DNA of 64,000 nt from Thermocatellispora tengchongensis (GCF_014202315.1 NZ_JACHGN010000009.1:155602-219601); one strand, 5' to 3'; positions 1 through 8,470 are shown, counted from the first letter of the stretch. Made by a program: numbers and translations. The notes: generated by a model from the letters alone, not told the origin.

Positions 1-675
1 GAGATGGGCCGCGACCTCGGGGTGCCCCGCTCGCGCAGCGCCGCCGCGTTCTTCCTCACCATGCCGGTCCAGCTCGGCAGCGGCCTGCTCGTCGCCGCCG
101 CCACGCTGCTGGCCGCGGGCCCCGGCTCCATCGCCCCGTACGCGTGGGCGCTGCTGCTCGTGCCGCTCCTGGCGGTCCTGCTCGAACCCCGCGTGATCAA
201 CGCCGTGATCGGTTTCGGCCTGCGCCGGCTGCGCCGCGAGCCGCTGGAGCGCGCCCTGACCCGGAAGGGCATGCTCGCCGCGCTCGGCTGGGCGCTGACC
301 GGCTGGATCGCGTACGGCCTGCACCTGGCGGCGATCATCGCGGAGCTGGGGTCCTCGGTGGAGGCCCTGCGCCTGGTGGCGTTCTCGGTGGGGGCGTTCG
401 CGCTGTCGTGGTGCCTGGGGATCATGACCGTCGTGGTGCCGGCGGGCGCGGGCGTGCGCGAGGTCGCCATGGTCGCCGTGCTGTCGCCCGTGCTCGACCA
501 GGGCGCGGCCATCGCCGCCGCCCTCTGCTCCCGGATCGTCATCATCGCCGGCGACCTGCTCTGCGCCGGCGTCGCGGCGGCCACGGCCGCCCGATCGGTG
601 GAGAAACGCCAGGTAGATCAGGAAGCGGGCGGAGTGCGGGTGGAAGAGAATGACGCGCGGCGAAATGCCCTGTGA
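1..675 (+). CDS. Flippase-like (UPF0104/LPG synthase TM family) membrane protein, 5' partial
   Basis: This is the C-terminal part of a polytopic membrane protein. The reading frame is open at the left edge, so the first visible Met (base 4) is probably internal. About five hydrophobic segments are visible. The motif PAGAGVREVAMVAVL matches the conserved P-x-G-x-G-x-RE signature of the lysylphosphatidylglycerol-synthase transmembrane / AglD-like family. These proteins sit in the cytoplasmic membrane and are often linked to lipid-linked sugar or phospholipid handling. It is followed by a GT4 glycosyltransferase and a sugar nucleotidyltransferase on the same strand, which fits a role in envelope glycan assembly. 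The substrate cannot be told from the sequence. The tail after the last helix is short and charged. Confidence 0.75.
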   Translation, partial: EMGRDLGVPRSRSAAAFFLTMPVQLGSGLLVAAATLLAAGPGSIAPYAWALLLVPLLAVLLEPRVINAVIGFGLRRLRREPLERALTRKGMLAALGWALTGWIAYGLHLAAIIAELGSSVEALRLVAFSVGAFALSWCLGIMTVVVPAGAGVREVAMVAVLSPVLDQGAAIAAALCSRIVIIAGDLLCAGVAAATAARSVEKRQVDQEAGGVRVEENDARRNAL

Positions 676-768
676 TTTACCCCACGATTCCGGGGACCCT
701 GCCAATAGAGTTGTCTGGAGAGGGGGGACGAAGGTCCCGCGTTGATCCTGTGAGGGGAGCGATCCTTC

Positions 769-1890
769 TTGACGCCCAGAGTGCTCGTCGATGCGGCCGC
801 CGTGCCGGCCGATCGCGGCGCGCTAACCCGGTATGTCGATGGACTCGTCGCCGCTCTGGACCGGGCGGGCGCGGACCTCGCCGTGGTGTGCCAGCGAGCC
901 GACGCCGAGCGCTACGGGGGGCTGGCGCCGTCCGCCCGGGTGATCTCCGGGCCGCCCTCGATCGGCAACCGGGCCGCCCGCCTGGCCTGGGAGCAGACCA
1001 GCCTGCCCGTCCTGGCCCGCCAGGTCGGGGCCCAGGTGATCCACGCGCCCTACTACTCGATCCCGCTGCGCGCGGGCGTGCCGACCGTGGTGACCGTGCA
1101 CGACGTCACCTGGTTCACCGATCCGGGGCAGCACAACGCGATGAAGGCGTCGTTCTTCCGCTCCGCCACCCGTACGGCGGTGCGGCACGCGACGCGGGTC
1201 ATCGTGCCGTCCAAGGCGACCCGCGAGGAGCTGATCCGGGTCCTGTCGGCCGACTCCACCCGCATCGACGTCGCCTATCACGGGGTGGACAAGACGCTGT
1301 TCCACCGGCCCAGCGAGCAGGAGGTCAAGCGGGTCTCCGACCGGCTCGGCCTGCACGGGCAGGCGTACGTCGCCTTCCTCGGCGCGCTCGAACCGCGCAA
1401 GAACGTGCCGAACCTGATCCGCGGCTTCGCCGGCGCGGTCAAGGGCCTGCGCGACGCGCCCGCGCTGGTGCTGGCCGGGGGAGTGCGCGACGAGGGGGTG
1501 GACGCCGCGGTGAACGAGGTCGCGGCCACCGTGCGGGTGGTGCGCCCCGGATACCTGGCGTTCTCCGACCTGCCCGGCTTCCTCGGCGGCGCGATCACGG
1601 TGGCGTTCCCCTCGCGCGGTGAGGGTTTCGGGCTGCCGGTGCTGGAGGCCATGGCCTGCGGCGCGCCGGTGCTGACCACGCACCGCGCCTCGCTGCCCGA
1701 GGTCGGCGGCGACGCGGTGGCGTACACCGAGCCCGACGCCGAGAGCATCGGCCGCGAGCTGCGCGCCCTGATCGACTCGCCCGAGCGGCGCGAACAGCTC
1801 GCCTCGGCGGGCTTCGCCCGGTCGCAGGAGTTCACATGGGAGTCCTCCGCGGAGGCACATCTCGTTTCTTATCAACGCGCGGTGGAATAG
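769..1890 (+). CDS. Glycosyltransferase family 4 (GT-B fold)
   Basis: A 373-residue retaining glycosyltransferase of the GT4 type, expected to move a sugar from an NDP-sugar to a glycan or lipid acceptor at the cytoplasmic face. The C-terminal Rossmann half carries FLGALEPRKN (about 200-210), a typical donor-domain strand. It also carries the E-x7-E signature, seen as SRGEGFGLPVLEAMACGAPV (about 284-303), which binds the sugar-nucleotide. The N-terminal half has the acceptor-side motif VTVHDVTWF. The start is a TTG at 769 with a GAGGGGAG ribosome site 10-15 bases upstream. The gene ends 17 bases before the nucleotidyltransferase start, so the two are probably used together. A mannosyltransferase is plausible but unproven. 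Confidence 0.88.
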   Translation: MTPRVLVDAAAVPADRGALTRYVDGLVAALDRAGADLAVVCQRADAERYGGLAPSARVISGPPSIGNRAARLAWEQTSLPVLARQVGAQVIHAPYYSIPLRAGVPTVVTVHDVTWFTDPGQHNAMKASFFRSATRTAVRHATRVIVPSKATREELIRVLSADSTRIDVAYHGVDKTLFHRPSEQEVKRVSDRLGLHGQAYVAFLGALEPRKNVPNLIRGFAGAVKGLRDAPALVLAGGVRDEGVDAAVNEVAATVRVVRPGYLAFSDLPGFLGGAITVAFPSRGEGFGLPVLEAMACGAPVLTTHRASLPEVGGDAVAYTEPDAESIGRELRALIDSPERREQLASAGFARSQEFTWESSAEAHLVSYQRAVE

Positions 1891-1895
1891 TGAGC

Positions 1896-1901
1896 TAGCC
1901 T
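1896..1901 (+). promoter_or_regulatory. Candidate -10 box (TAGCCT) for leaderless nucleotidyltransferase
   Basis: TAGCCT ends 6 bases before the GTG at 1908, and there is no Shine-Dalgarno sequence. This is the geometry of a leaderless actinobacterial transcript that begins at the start codon. The same layout recurs at several other genes in the window. Confidence 0.45.
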
Positions 1902-1907
1902 CGCGGC

Positions 1908-3011
1908 GTGACGGAGAACCATCCGCCTGTAACAGGTGATCTTGAGGCCATCCTCCTCGTGGGAGGGCAGGGCACACGGCTGCGCCCGATGACGCTGGGC
2001 GTGCCCAAGCCGCTGCTTCCCACGGCGGGAGTCCCCTTCCTGGCGCACCAGCTCGCCCGCGCGCGGGCGTTCGGCGTACGCAGGATCGTCTTCGCCACGT
2101 CATACCGGGCCTCCATGTTCTGCGAGGCGTTCGGCGACGGGTCGGCGTACGGGCTCAGCCTGGAGTACATGACCGAGGAGCAGCCCCTGGGCACCGGCGG
2201 CGCGATCCGCAACGCGGCCGAGGCGCTGACCAGCCCGCCCGACGCGCCGGTGCTGGTGCTCAACGGCGACATCCTGTCCGGCCACGACATCGGCGACCAG
2301 GTGCGCACCCATGTCGCCCGCGGCGCCGCGGTCACGCTGCACCTCACCGAGGTCGAGGACCCGTCCCGGTTCGGCTGCGTGCCGACCGACGAGACCGGCC
2401 GGGTCACCGCGTTCCTGGAGAAGACCCCCAACCCGGTCACCAACCGGATCAACGCCGGCTGCTACGTCTTCACCCGCTCGGTCATCGACACCATCCCGTA
2501 CGGCCGGGTCGTGTCCGTGGAGCGCGAGACCTTCCCCGGCCTGATCGAGGCGGGCGAACTGGTGCTCGGCTACGCCGACCGGTCGTACTGGCTGGACGTC
2601 GGCACCCCGGCCGCGTTCGTCCAGGGCTCCCGCGACCTCGTGCTCGGCCGCCTGGCCTCACCCGCCCTGCCCGGCCCCACCGGCGAGCACCTCGTCCTCC
2701 CCGGCGCGCAGGTGTCCCCCGAGGCCAAGATCTCCGGCGGCTCGGTCGTCGGCGCCCGCGCGGTCGTGGAGTCCGGCGCGAACGTGAGCGGCAGCGTGCT
2801 CGGCGACGGCTGCGTGATCTCCTCCGGCGCGACCGTCATCGACTCGGTCATCGGCACGGGCGCCCGCGTCGCCACCGGCGCCGTGATCCGCGACGCCGTC
2901 GTGGGCGACGGCGCCGTGGTCGGCCCCGGCAACGAGTTACTCGCCGGCACCCGCCTGTGGCCGGGCGTGGTCCTGCCCGAGTGCGCCATCCGCTTCAGCA
3001 GCGACACATAG
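1908..3011 (+). CDS. Sugar-1-phosphate nucleotidyltransferase (mannose-1-phosphate guanylyltransferase type)
   Basis: A 367-residue NTP transferase that activates a sugar-1-phosphate to an NDP-sugar. The N-terminal signature GGQGTRLRPMTLGVPKPLLP (residues about 17-36) is the nucleotide-binding loop plus catalytic Lys. LNGDIL is the metal-binding Asp strand. The C-terminal 100 residues are a left-handed beta-helix of hexapeptide repeats (GGSVVGARAVVESGANVSG and following). This two-domain plan matches actinobacterial GDP-mannose pyrophosphorylase (M. tuberculosis Rv3264c), which sits beside fbiAB as here. A glucose-1-phosphate specificity cannot be excluded. The GTG start at 1908 has no ribosome site but has TAGCCT 6 bases upstream. 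Phosphomannomutase at 26.8 kb could supply its substrate. Confidence 0.85.
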   Translation: MTENHPPVTGDLEAILLVGGQGTRLRPMTLGVPKPLLPTAGVPFLAHQLARARAFGVRRIVFATSYRASMFCEAFGDGSAYGLSLEYMTEEQPLGTGGAIRNAAEALTSPPDAPVLVLNGDILSGHDIGDQVRTHVARGAAVTLHLTEVEDPSRFGCVPTDETGRVTAFLEKTPNPVTNRINAGCYVFTRSVIDTIPYGRVVSVERETFPGLIEAGELVLGYADRSYWLDVGTPAAFVQGSRDLVLGRLASPALPGPTGEHLVLPGAQVSPEAKISGGSVVGARAVVESGANVSGSVLGDGCVISSGATVIDSVIGTGARVATGAVIRDAVVGDGAVVGPGNELLAGTRLWPGVVLPECAIRFSSDT

Positions 3012-3037
3012 GCCGCAGGCCGGGCACGGACCCGAAG

Positions 3038-3137
3038 GGCACGGTCCTTCGCGTCCGGCGCTCCGCGTCCCAGAGCTCAGGGCCATGAAAGGCACGGTCC
3101 TTCGCGTCCGGGCGCTTCGCGCCAAAAGGCTCAGGGC
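3038..3137. repeat. Two-copy direct repeat, about 53-bp period
   Basis: The 20-mer GGCACGGTCCTTCGCGTCCG occurs at 3038 and again, identically, at 3091. Each copy is followed by a diverged GC-rich stretch and then GCTCAGGGC (3075 and 3129). The copies lie just after the nucleotidyltransferase gene and are not part of a convincing reading frame. Confidence 0.7.
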
Positions 3138-3148
3138 TGTGCTTCCCA

Positions 3149-3167
3149 GGGGGGCCTCCGGCCCCCC
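3149..3167 (+). terminator. GC hairpin, probable terminator of the GT4/nucleotidyltransferase unit
   Basis: GGGGGGCC, loop TCC, GGCCCCCC: a perfect 8-bp stem about 140 bases after the stop at 3011. There is no clear U-tract, as is usual in high-GC actinobacteria. Confidence 0.5.
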
Positions 3168-3393
3168 TTCGACCCCCCAAGCGCCTCGCGCTCCCCACCC
3201 GCGCATGGTCCTCCCAATGCGCAGGTGAAGGCACGCAAGCAGACAAGCCCGCCCCGACTTACACAGTTCTGCACGAGCCGAATGGGCCCGGCCGACAAGC
3301 CCAGCCAAATGTGCGCTGGACCTCGACGAACACTGTCGGTGAGCGCGTGGCCACGGCTGTCGCAGGCGGCGTGGGGGACCCACGAGCGAAGGA
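3168..3393. other. Intergenic stretch without recognisable gene
   Basis: It lies between the plus-strand sugar unit and the minus-strand iron-transport operon. Reading frames here look like chance products of GC-rich sequence and no domain is visible. Nothing was found beyond the flanking hairpins and the 53-bp repeat. Confidence 0.5.
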
Positions 3394-3422
3394 GCCCCCG
3401 TCGGCCTCGGCCGGACGGGGGC
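3394..3422 (-). terminator. Hairpin terminator of the iron ABC operon
   Basis: GCCCCCGTC and GACGGGGGC form a perfect 9-bp stem around an 11-base loop. It lies about 70 bases downstream of the ATPase stop on the minus strand. Confidence 0.55.
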
Positions 3423-3493
3423 GTAGACGACCTCTCAGACGACCGGTTCGTCGATCAGCTCGATCTCGATCGCCAAGACGCCGAGGGCATGTG

Positions 3494-4267
3494 CTAGGCA
3501 GGCACCACCATCGGCGTGCCGGCGATCGGGTCGGGGATCACGACGCAGGCGAGGCCGAAGACCTTTTCGACCAGTTCCGGGGTGATCACGGCGGTGGGGG
3601 CGCCCTCGGCGACGATGGCGCCTTCCGCCATCGCGATGATGTGGTCGCAGAAGCGGCAGGCGAGGTTGAGGTCGTGCAGCACGACCACGATGGTCTTGCC
3701 GGACTCCGCGTTCAGCTTCCGCAGCAGCCGCAGCAGCTCCACCTGGTGGTTGATGTCCAGGTATGTCGTGGGCTCGTCGAGGAGCAGCAGGTCGGTGTCC
3801 TGGGCGAGCGCCATCGCCACCCAGACCCGCTGCCGCTGTCCGCCGGACAGTTGCCGCAGCGGGCGGTCGATCAGGTCGGCGGTGCCGGTGGCGTCGAGGG
3901 CCCGGGTCACGGCGTCGTCGTCGCGTTCGGTCCAGCGGCGGAACCACCCCTGGTGGGGGTAGCGGCCGCGGGCGACCAGGTCGGCGACGGTGATGCCGTC
4001 GGGCGCGACCGGGGTCTGCGGCAGGAGCCCGAGAATCTTGGCCACCTCGTGGGTGCTCAGCTCGGTCATGGCCTTGCCGTCGAGGTACACCTCGCCGTGA
4101 CGGGGCTTGAGCAGCCGGGCCAGGCCGCGCAGCAGGGTGGACTTGCCGCACGCGTTGGCGCCCACGATCGCGGTGATCTTGCCGTCCAGGACCTCGACGT
4201 CCAGGTTGGTCACGATCGCCTGATCGTCGTATCCGAGGGTCAGGCCCTCGGCGCGTAACCGGGTCAT
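3494..4267 (-). CDS. Iron-siderophore ABC transporter ATP-binding protein
   Basis: A 257-residue ABC ATPase of the FecE/FhuC type that powers siderophore import through the two neighbouring permeases. Visible motifs in order are Walker A GANACGKST, Q-loop PQTPVAPDG, signature LSGGQRQRVWVAMALAQ, Walker B LLLLDEPTTYLD and H-loop VLHDLN. The Thr-Tyr-Leu-Asp D-loop is typical of the iron-chelate subfamily. The start at 4267 is preferred because an AAGGAG site lies just upstream and its ATG overlaps the permease stop as ATGA. A reading frame 13 codons longer exists but lacks this support. It is the last gene of the four-gene operon. Confidence 0.93.
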   Translation of the reverse strand: MTRLRAEGLTLGYDDQAIVTNLDVEVLDGKITAIVGANACGKSTLLRGLARLLKPRHGEVYLDGKAMTELSTHEVAKILGLLPQTPVAPDGITVADLVARGRYPHQGWFRRWTERDDDAVTRALDATGTADLIDRPLRQLSGGQRQRVWVAMALAQDTDLLLLDEPTTYLDINHQVELLRLLRKLNAESGKTIVVVLHDLNLACRFCDHIIAMAEGAIVAEGAPTAVITPELVEKVFGLACVVIPDPIAGTPMVVPA

Positions 4268-5331
4268 CCGCCCGCTCCTTGCCGGTTCGTGGTGGCCAGC
4301 AGCCACAGCAGGTATGGCGCGCCGACCGCTCCGGTCACCACGCCGGTGGGCAGCGGCGTCGGCAGCACGTGGACGGCGACGAGGTCGGCGGTGAGCAACA
4401 ACGTGGCGCCGGCCAGCGCGGCCGCGACGATCCCGCCCGTAGCGGGGCCGAGCAGCCGGTTGGCGATCGGTCCGGCGACGAGCGCGACGAAGATGACCGG
4501 GCCGGCCACGGCGACGGCCAGGGCCACCAGCGCCACGGCCGTGGCGAGGAGTCCGCCGCGGCCGAGCTCGACGCGGCTGCCCAGGGCGCGAGCGGTGTCG
4601 TCGCCGAGTTCGAGCGTCCGCAGTTGCCGCTGGAGGAGGACCGCGATGGGCAGGAGGAGGACCAGGGCGCCGAGGAGGAGCCGGAGCTCGGCGGCGCCGG
4701 CCTGCCCGACGGAGCCGGTCAGCCAGTGCATCGCCTGCCGCGCGTCGGACAGCCGGGCCCGGGTCAGCATGTAGCCGATGAGGCCGTCGAAGAAGAGCGC
4801 GACACCGATGCCGATGAGGATGAACCGGTAGCCGGCGACGCCGTCGCGCCAGGCCAGTACGTACATCAGCAGGGCGGCGCCGACGGCTCCGGCGAGGGCC
4901 AGCCCGCTGACGGCCAGCCCGCCGAGCTGCAGCAGCACGATCCCGCTGATGGCGGCGAGCCCGGCGCCGGAGGTGATGCCGACGAAGTCGGGGGAGGCGA
5001 GGGGGTTGCGCAGCAGTTGCTGGAAGATCGTCCCGGCGGCTCCGAGGGCGAGACCGACGGCCAGCGCGGACGTCGCGGTGGGAAGTCGCAGGTCACGCAC
5101 GACGAAGTCGACGCTGGGGTCCTCGCGCAGGTGCAGCACCGAGGCGATGACCTCGCCCGCGGTGAGCTGGAAGCTGCCCACCATCATGGTGAGCACGAAC
5201 AGCGCGGTGACGGCCATGGCCAGCGCGGACGTCACCACGAGCGAACGCGTGGCCCGCCGCCGCCGGACGGTCCGGAACGCGCCCGCGGTCGTGGCCGCCG
5301 GGGCGGCGGAGGTGGTCGCCGTCATGGTCAC
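4264..5331 (-). CDS. FecCD-family iron-siderophore permease (second subunit)
   Basis: A 355-residue permease with about nine to ten hydrophobic segments after a basic cytoplasmic N-terminus. LRLPTATSALAVGLALGAAG and the following FQQLLRNPLASPDFVGITSG are the hallmark of the BtuC/FecCD family (conserved R-N-P-L-A-x-P-x-x-x-G). A second family element, VGPIANRLLG-like in the loop near residue 285, contacts the ATPase. It should pair with the other FecCD subunit to form the channel in the cytoplasmic membrane. It overlaps its neighbours on both sides by 4 bases, so translation is coupled throughout. Confidence 0.93.
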   Translation of the reverse strand: MTMTATTSAAPAATTAGAFRTVRRRRATRSLVVTSALAMAVTALFVLTMMVGSFQLTAGEVIASVLHLREDPSVDFVVRDLRLPTATSALAVGLALGAAGTIFQQLLRNPLASPDFVGITSGAGLAAISGIVLLQLGGLAVSGLALAGAVGAALLMYVLAWRDGVAGYRFILIGIGVALFFDGLIGYMLTRARLSDARQAMHWLTGSVGQAGAAELRLLLGALVLLLPIAVLLQRQLRTLELGDDTARALGSRVELGRGGLLATAVALVALAVAVAGPVIFVALVAGPIANRLLGPATGGIVAAALAGATLLLTADLVAVHVLPTPLPTGVVTGAVGAPYLLWLLATTNRQGAGG

Positions 5332-6356
5332 ACCTCCGACAGCCGGCCGTAGCGGACGATGCCGACGAACGCCGGGGCCCCGAGCACTCCGAGGACCACG
5401 CCGACCTGCAGTTCGTCGGGGGCGGCCACCACGCGTCCGAGCACGTCGGCCAGCAGCAGCACGATCGGGGCCAGCAGCATCGAGTACGGCAGGATCCAGC
5501 GGTAGTCCGGGCCGCAGATGAACCGGGCGGCGTGCGGCACCACCAGCCCGACGAAGACGATGGGCCCGCAGGCGGCCGTGGCGGCTCCGGCGAGCACCGC
5601 GACGACGGCGAAGGCCGCCGCCCGGGTACGGGTGACGTGCTGGCCGAGGCCGCGGGCCACGTCCTCGCCGAGCGCGAGCCCGTTGAGCACCCGCCCGAAA
5701 CCCAGCGAGGCGACCAGCCCGAGGAGGAGGAACGGTGCGACCCCGGTCAGGATCGGCGCGTAGCGCCCGGCGAGCGAACCCACCTGCCAGAACCGCAGCT
5801 CGTTGAGCGCGTCCACATTGGTCATCACGATTCCGGCGGTCACCGAGGCCAACCCCGCGGTGACGGCCGCGCCGGCCAGGGCCAGCTTGACCGGGGTGGC
5901 GCCCTCCCGGCCCAGTGAGGCGATCGCGTAGACCAGCACGAGGGCCGCGATCGCCCCGGCGAAGGCGAACCAGACGTAGACGCCCGCGCCGCGCACGCCG
6001 AGCACCGTGACGGCGAACACGACGAAGACGGCGGCCCCGGAGTTGATGCCCATGATCCCGGCGTCGGCGAGCGGGTTGCGCGTGACGCCTTGCAGGATGG
6101 CGCCGGCCACGCCGAGCGCGGCGCCCACCACGATGCCCAGCAGCGTACGGGGCACCCGCAGTTCCAGCGTCACCGTGCTGTCGGTCGAGACGTCGCTGTT
6201 CAGGCTGCCCAGGGCGTGCAGCACCTCCAGCAGGCCGATCGAGCGCGAGCCCTGAGTCACGCTGAGGAAGGCGACCAGGGCCAGCGCCACGAACAGCACG
6301 GCGAGCCCCGGACCGAGGGCGGAGGCCCTGCGCGTGACGTGTGTCGAGTTGCTCAT
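5328..6356 (-). CDS. FecCD-family iron-siderophore permease (first subunit)
   Basis: A 342-residue polytopic membrane protein, the partner of the downstream permease. It has the family signatures LRVPRTLLGIVVGAALGVAG and TRNPLADAGIMGINSGAA in its N-terminal third, and FVGLVVPHAARFICGPDYR in the C-terminal cytoplasmic loop that docks on the ATPase. About nine to ten hydrophobic helices are visible. It starts 9 bases after the binding-protein stop and ends overlapping the next permease as ATGA, so the four genes form one transcription unit. The ligand (hydroxamate, catecholate or other siderophore) cannot be assigned from sequence. Confidence 0.93.
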   Translation of the reverse strand: MSNSTHVTRRASALGPGLAVLFVALALVAFLSVTQGSRSIGLLEVLHALGSLNSDVSTDSTVTLELRVPRTLLGIVVGAALGVAGAILQGVTRNPLADAGIMGINSGAAVFVVFAVTVLGVRGAGVYVWFAFAGAIAALVLVYAIASLGREGATPVKLALAGAAVTAGLASVTAGIVMTNVDALNELRFWQVGSLAGRYAPILTGVAPFLLLGLVASLGFGRVLNGLALGEDVARGLGQHVTRTRAAAFAVVAVLAGAATAACGPIVFVGLVVPHAARFICGPDYRWILPYSMLLAPIVLLLADVLGRVVAAPDELQVGVVLGVLGAPAFVGIVRYGRLSEV

Positions 6357-6365
6357 CGGGGGAGG

Positions 6366-7385
6366 TCAGTCGCCGATGTCCGGGTCCGCGGTCTTGATCG
6401 CCTCGGTCAGCTTCTCCAGCTCGGTGGCGAAGTCGCCGTAGGTGTGCAGCCAGTACGCCGGCCAGGCCGCGACCGCGCCCGCCTTGGCCGCCTTGATCTT
6501 GAACCAGGTGGGCTGCTTCTCACCCCACTCGGCGTTGGAGGTGGGCTTGTAGTTCCGGCCGTCCCACAGGATCAGGTCGGGCTGGTACTTGTCGGCGTTC
6601 TCCCAGCTCAGGTTCTCCCAGTACGGGAAGCCGGGGTCCGGGGTGTCCGGGTTGATCACCTTCAGTCCCCAGCTTTGGAGGTCCAGGAGTTCGGGGGCGT
6701 ACTCGGGGTTGGCGACGTACAGCTTGTCGTCGGCGGGCGACATCGCGGCCACGGTGAGCCCCGGCTTGGCCGCCACCGCCGTCTTGAAGGCGGCGACGGC
6801 ATCCTCAAAGCGCTTCTTGTTCGCGGCGATGGCCGGCGCGGCGACGTCGGCGCCCAGGCTCTTGGCGAGGCTCTCGTACCCTTCGGCCAGGTCGACGATC
6901 GACTTGCCCTGGGCGACGCCCACGACCGGGGCGAGCTCGGCGAGCTTCTTGCTCTTCTCGTCGACGCCTTCCTCAAAGCCGCTGTGCGCCTTCTCCGCCG
7001 GCCACCAGTCGCCGACGATCAGGTCCGGCCGCAGGGCCGCGGCCTTCTCCACATCGATCTTGCCCCACTCCTGGCCGAGGATCTCGATGCCGGTCAGGTC
7101 GAGATCCTTGAGGTTCAGGTCGGTGGTGACCGACTCGTCGGCGTAGATGCCGACCGGCTTGATGCCGAAGGACATCAGCGCGGCGGCCTCGCCCGCGTGC
7201 GCGATGATCCGCGTCGGGGTCTTGTCCGCCTTGACGGTCTTGCCGGAGCCGTCGGTGAACGACCAGGGGCCGGAGGGCGCGGCGGAGGCCGCCGTCTGTG
7301 CGGTGCCGGAGGTGCTGGCGGACCCGCAGCCCGCGAGCACAACGCTCAGAGCCGCGACTACCAGGAGCGGACGCCATGCGGACAT
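6366..7385 (-). CDS. Iron-siderophore substrate-binding lipoprotein
   Basis: A 339-residue periplasmic-type binding protein tethered as a lipoprotein. The N-terminus MSAWRPLLVVAALSVVLAGC is a type II signal peptide with lipobox LAGC (Cys20). The mature part has the FecB/FepB fold elements: TRIIAH near the start of the first lobe, DLIVGDWW in the hinge region, and a C-terminal lobe with PDLILWDGRN. It is the first gene of the operon and should capture the ferric-siderophore outside the membrane. A strong iron box lies 39 bases upstream, so the whole operon should be switched on by iron starvation. Confidence 0.92.
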   Translation of the reverse strand: MSAWRPLLVVAALSVVLAGCGSASTSGTAQTAASAAPSGPWSFTDGSGKTVKADKTPTRIIAHAGEAAALMSFGIKPVGIYADESVTTDLNLKDLDLTGIEILGQEWGKIDVEKAAALRPDLIVGDWWPAEKAHSGFEEGVDEKSKKLAELAPVVGVAQGKSIVDLAEGYESLAKSLGADVAAPAIAANKKRFEDAVAAFKTAVAAKPGLTVAAMSPADDKLYVANPEYAPELLDLQSWGLKVINPDTPDPGFPYWENLSWENADKYQPDLILWDGRNYKPTSNAEWGEKQPTWFKIKAAKAGAVAAWPAYWLHTYGDFATELEKLTEAIKTADPDIGD

Positions 7386-7423
7386 GGGGGGCTTCCGTTC
7401 TCGAACTGGGCGAAATCCAATTA

Positions 7424-7446
7424 ATGGTTAGGTAAGGCTAACCATA
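7424..7446 (-). promoter_or_regulatory. DtxR/IdeR/DmdR-type iron box
   Basis: ATGGTTA, 8-base centre, TAACCAT is a perfect inverted repeat. The 19-mer at 7428-7446 matches the DtxR-family consensus TTAGGTTAGGCTAACCTAA at 16 of 19 positions by my count. It lies upstream of the siderophore-binding protein gene on the minus strand, where bound Fe(II)-repressor would block transcription. Confidence 0.8.
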
Positions 7447-7628
7447 ATCAAGGTCGTTCCGCCAGCGCCGGTACCGGTCCGCCGCCTGCACGTCATGACG
7501 ACCGCTGGTCGCGGCTCCCACCTCTACGGCGTGTCACCGCGCGCTCCCAGCTCCGCGACATGGCGGACGCGGGCAGCCGCCCGCAGAGGTCGCCGCCTCG
7601 TGGTTCGGCCGCTGTCCCGGTACGCCGC

Positions 7629-8069
7629 TCAGCCCGTCGCTGAACGGCCCGCGCCGGTTCCGTGCGTGGCCCGCCGTGACGGGTACCAGGTGTCGCCGAC
7701 GGGTTCGCCGGCGAGGTTCCAGCTCCATGAGACCGTCGGGGTGATGCGCAGGTAGATCCCCGGGCCCATCATCCCCACCCGCTCTATCGGCCCCTCGGCG
7801 CGCCCGTAGATGCGGATGCCGCGGGCGATGAACGGGTCGAGGGACACCAGGTCGTCCACGACCAGGGCGACCTTCGTGTTGCCCGCCTGTACGTTGCGGA
7901 ACTTGCGGGTGGTGAGCACGCCTGCCCCCACGCCGCCGACCCAGAGGCAGGTTTCGTCGAGTTCGAAGGCCAGTGGCACCGCGTCCGGCTGCCCGTCGGG
8001 CGAGACCGTGGAGAGCCGTGCGAGCGGCTGGGAGCGCAGATAGGCGATCTCCTCGTCGGTGAACGACAT
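7629..8069 (-). CDS. PPOX-class, probable F420-dependent oxidoreductase
   Basis: A 146-residue protein of the pyridoxamine-5'-phosphate-oxidase-like split barrel. MSFTDEEIAYLRSQPLARLS followed by TVSPDGQPDAVPLAFELDE is the opening of an actinobacterial PPOX subfamily predicted to bind F420 or flavin. RKFRNVQAGNTKVALVVDDL is the second strand region that contacts the cofactor phosphate. The start at 8069 is chosen because a GAGGAGAG site precedes it; an upstream extension has no family-like sequence. A substrate is not evident. Its position less than 10 kb from fbiA, fbiB and fbiC supports F420 use, but that is inference. Confidence 0.82.
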   Translation of the reverse strand: MSFTDEEIAYLRSQPLARLSTVSPDGQPDAVPLAFELDETCLWVGGVGAGVLTTRKFRNVQAGNTKVALVVDDLVSLDPFIARGIRIYGRAEGPIERVGMMGPGIYLRITPTVSWSWNLAGEPVGDTWYPSRRATHGTGAGRSATG

Positions 8070-8209
8070 CGGTCGTCTCTCCTCTCGGTTGTGGGACATC
8101 CCATCCCTCATACGAACGCGATCACACGAAATCGACACAGCCGCGTCATGATCCGGGAGTTCCGGGCTCCTAACAGTGGCAGACCTCGGCCGACTCTCGG
8201 GAGCACGGA

Positions 8210-8470
8210 GTGCATCGCTACTGTCATGTCCCACTGCCGTCGCGGGGCGCGGAAGACGCGCGCCGCCTGGCCATCATGCGTGCCACCTGGCCGGAGTGGA
8301 TCATCCGGTCCGGTCCCATGTGGTGGGCCTGCCTCCGCGCGCCGCTCACCCCGCGGGAGCGCGCGGCCGGGCTGCGTCCGCTCATCGGACGCGTCAGCGG
8401 TGCCGAGCTGGCCATGGAGCTCAACGCCGAAGACCGCGCCGCCCGGCGCCTCGCGTACGCCTCCCGCTGA
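8210..8470 (+). CDS. Small hypothetical protein
   Basis: An 86-residue frame from a GTG at 8210, or a shorter one from an internal ATG at 8276. The second half looks coding: GC-rich third positions and a tryptophan-rich segment (WPEWIIRSGPMWWACLRAPL) followed by an Ala/Arg/Glu-rich helix. There is no clear ribosome site for either start, so the N-terminus is uncertain. I do not recognise the family. A strong GC hairpin 50 bases downstream would serve as its terminator. It could still be a chance frame. Confidence 0.45.
   Translation: MHRYCHVPLPSRGAEDARRLAIMRATWPEWIIRSGPMWWACLRAPLTPRERAAGLRPLIGRVSGAELAMELNAEDRAARRLAYASR

Noticed and set aside
3435-3493. Tiny minus-strand frame ending in LAIEIELIDEPVV just after the ABC ATPase stop
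   Set aside because: The peptide has an appealing acidic-aliphatic pattern like some RiPP leaders, but only 13 codons follow the nearest TTG and no maturase genes or ribosome site are near.
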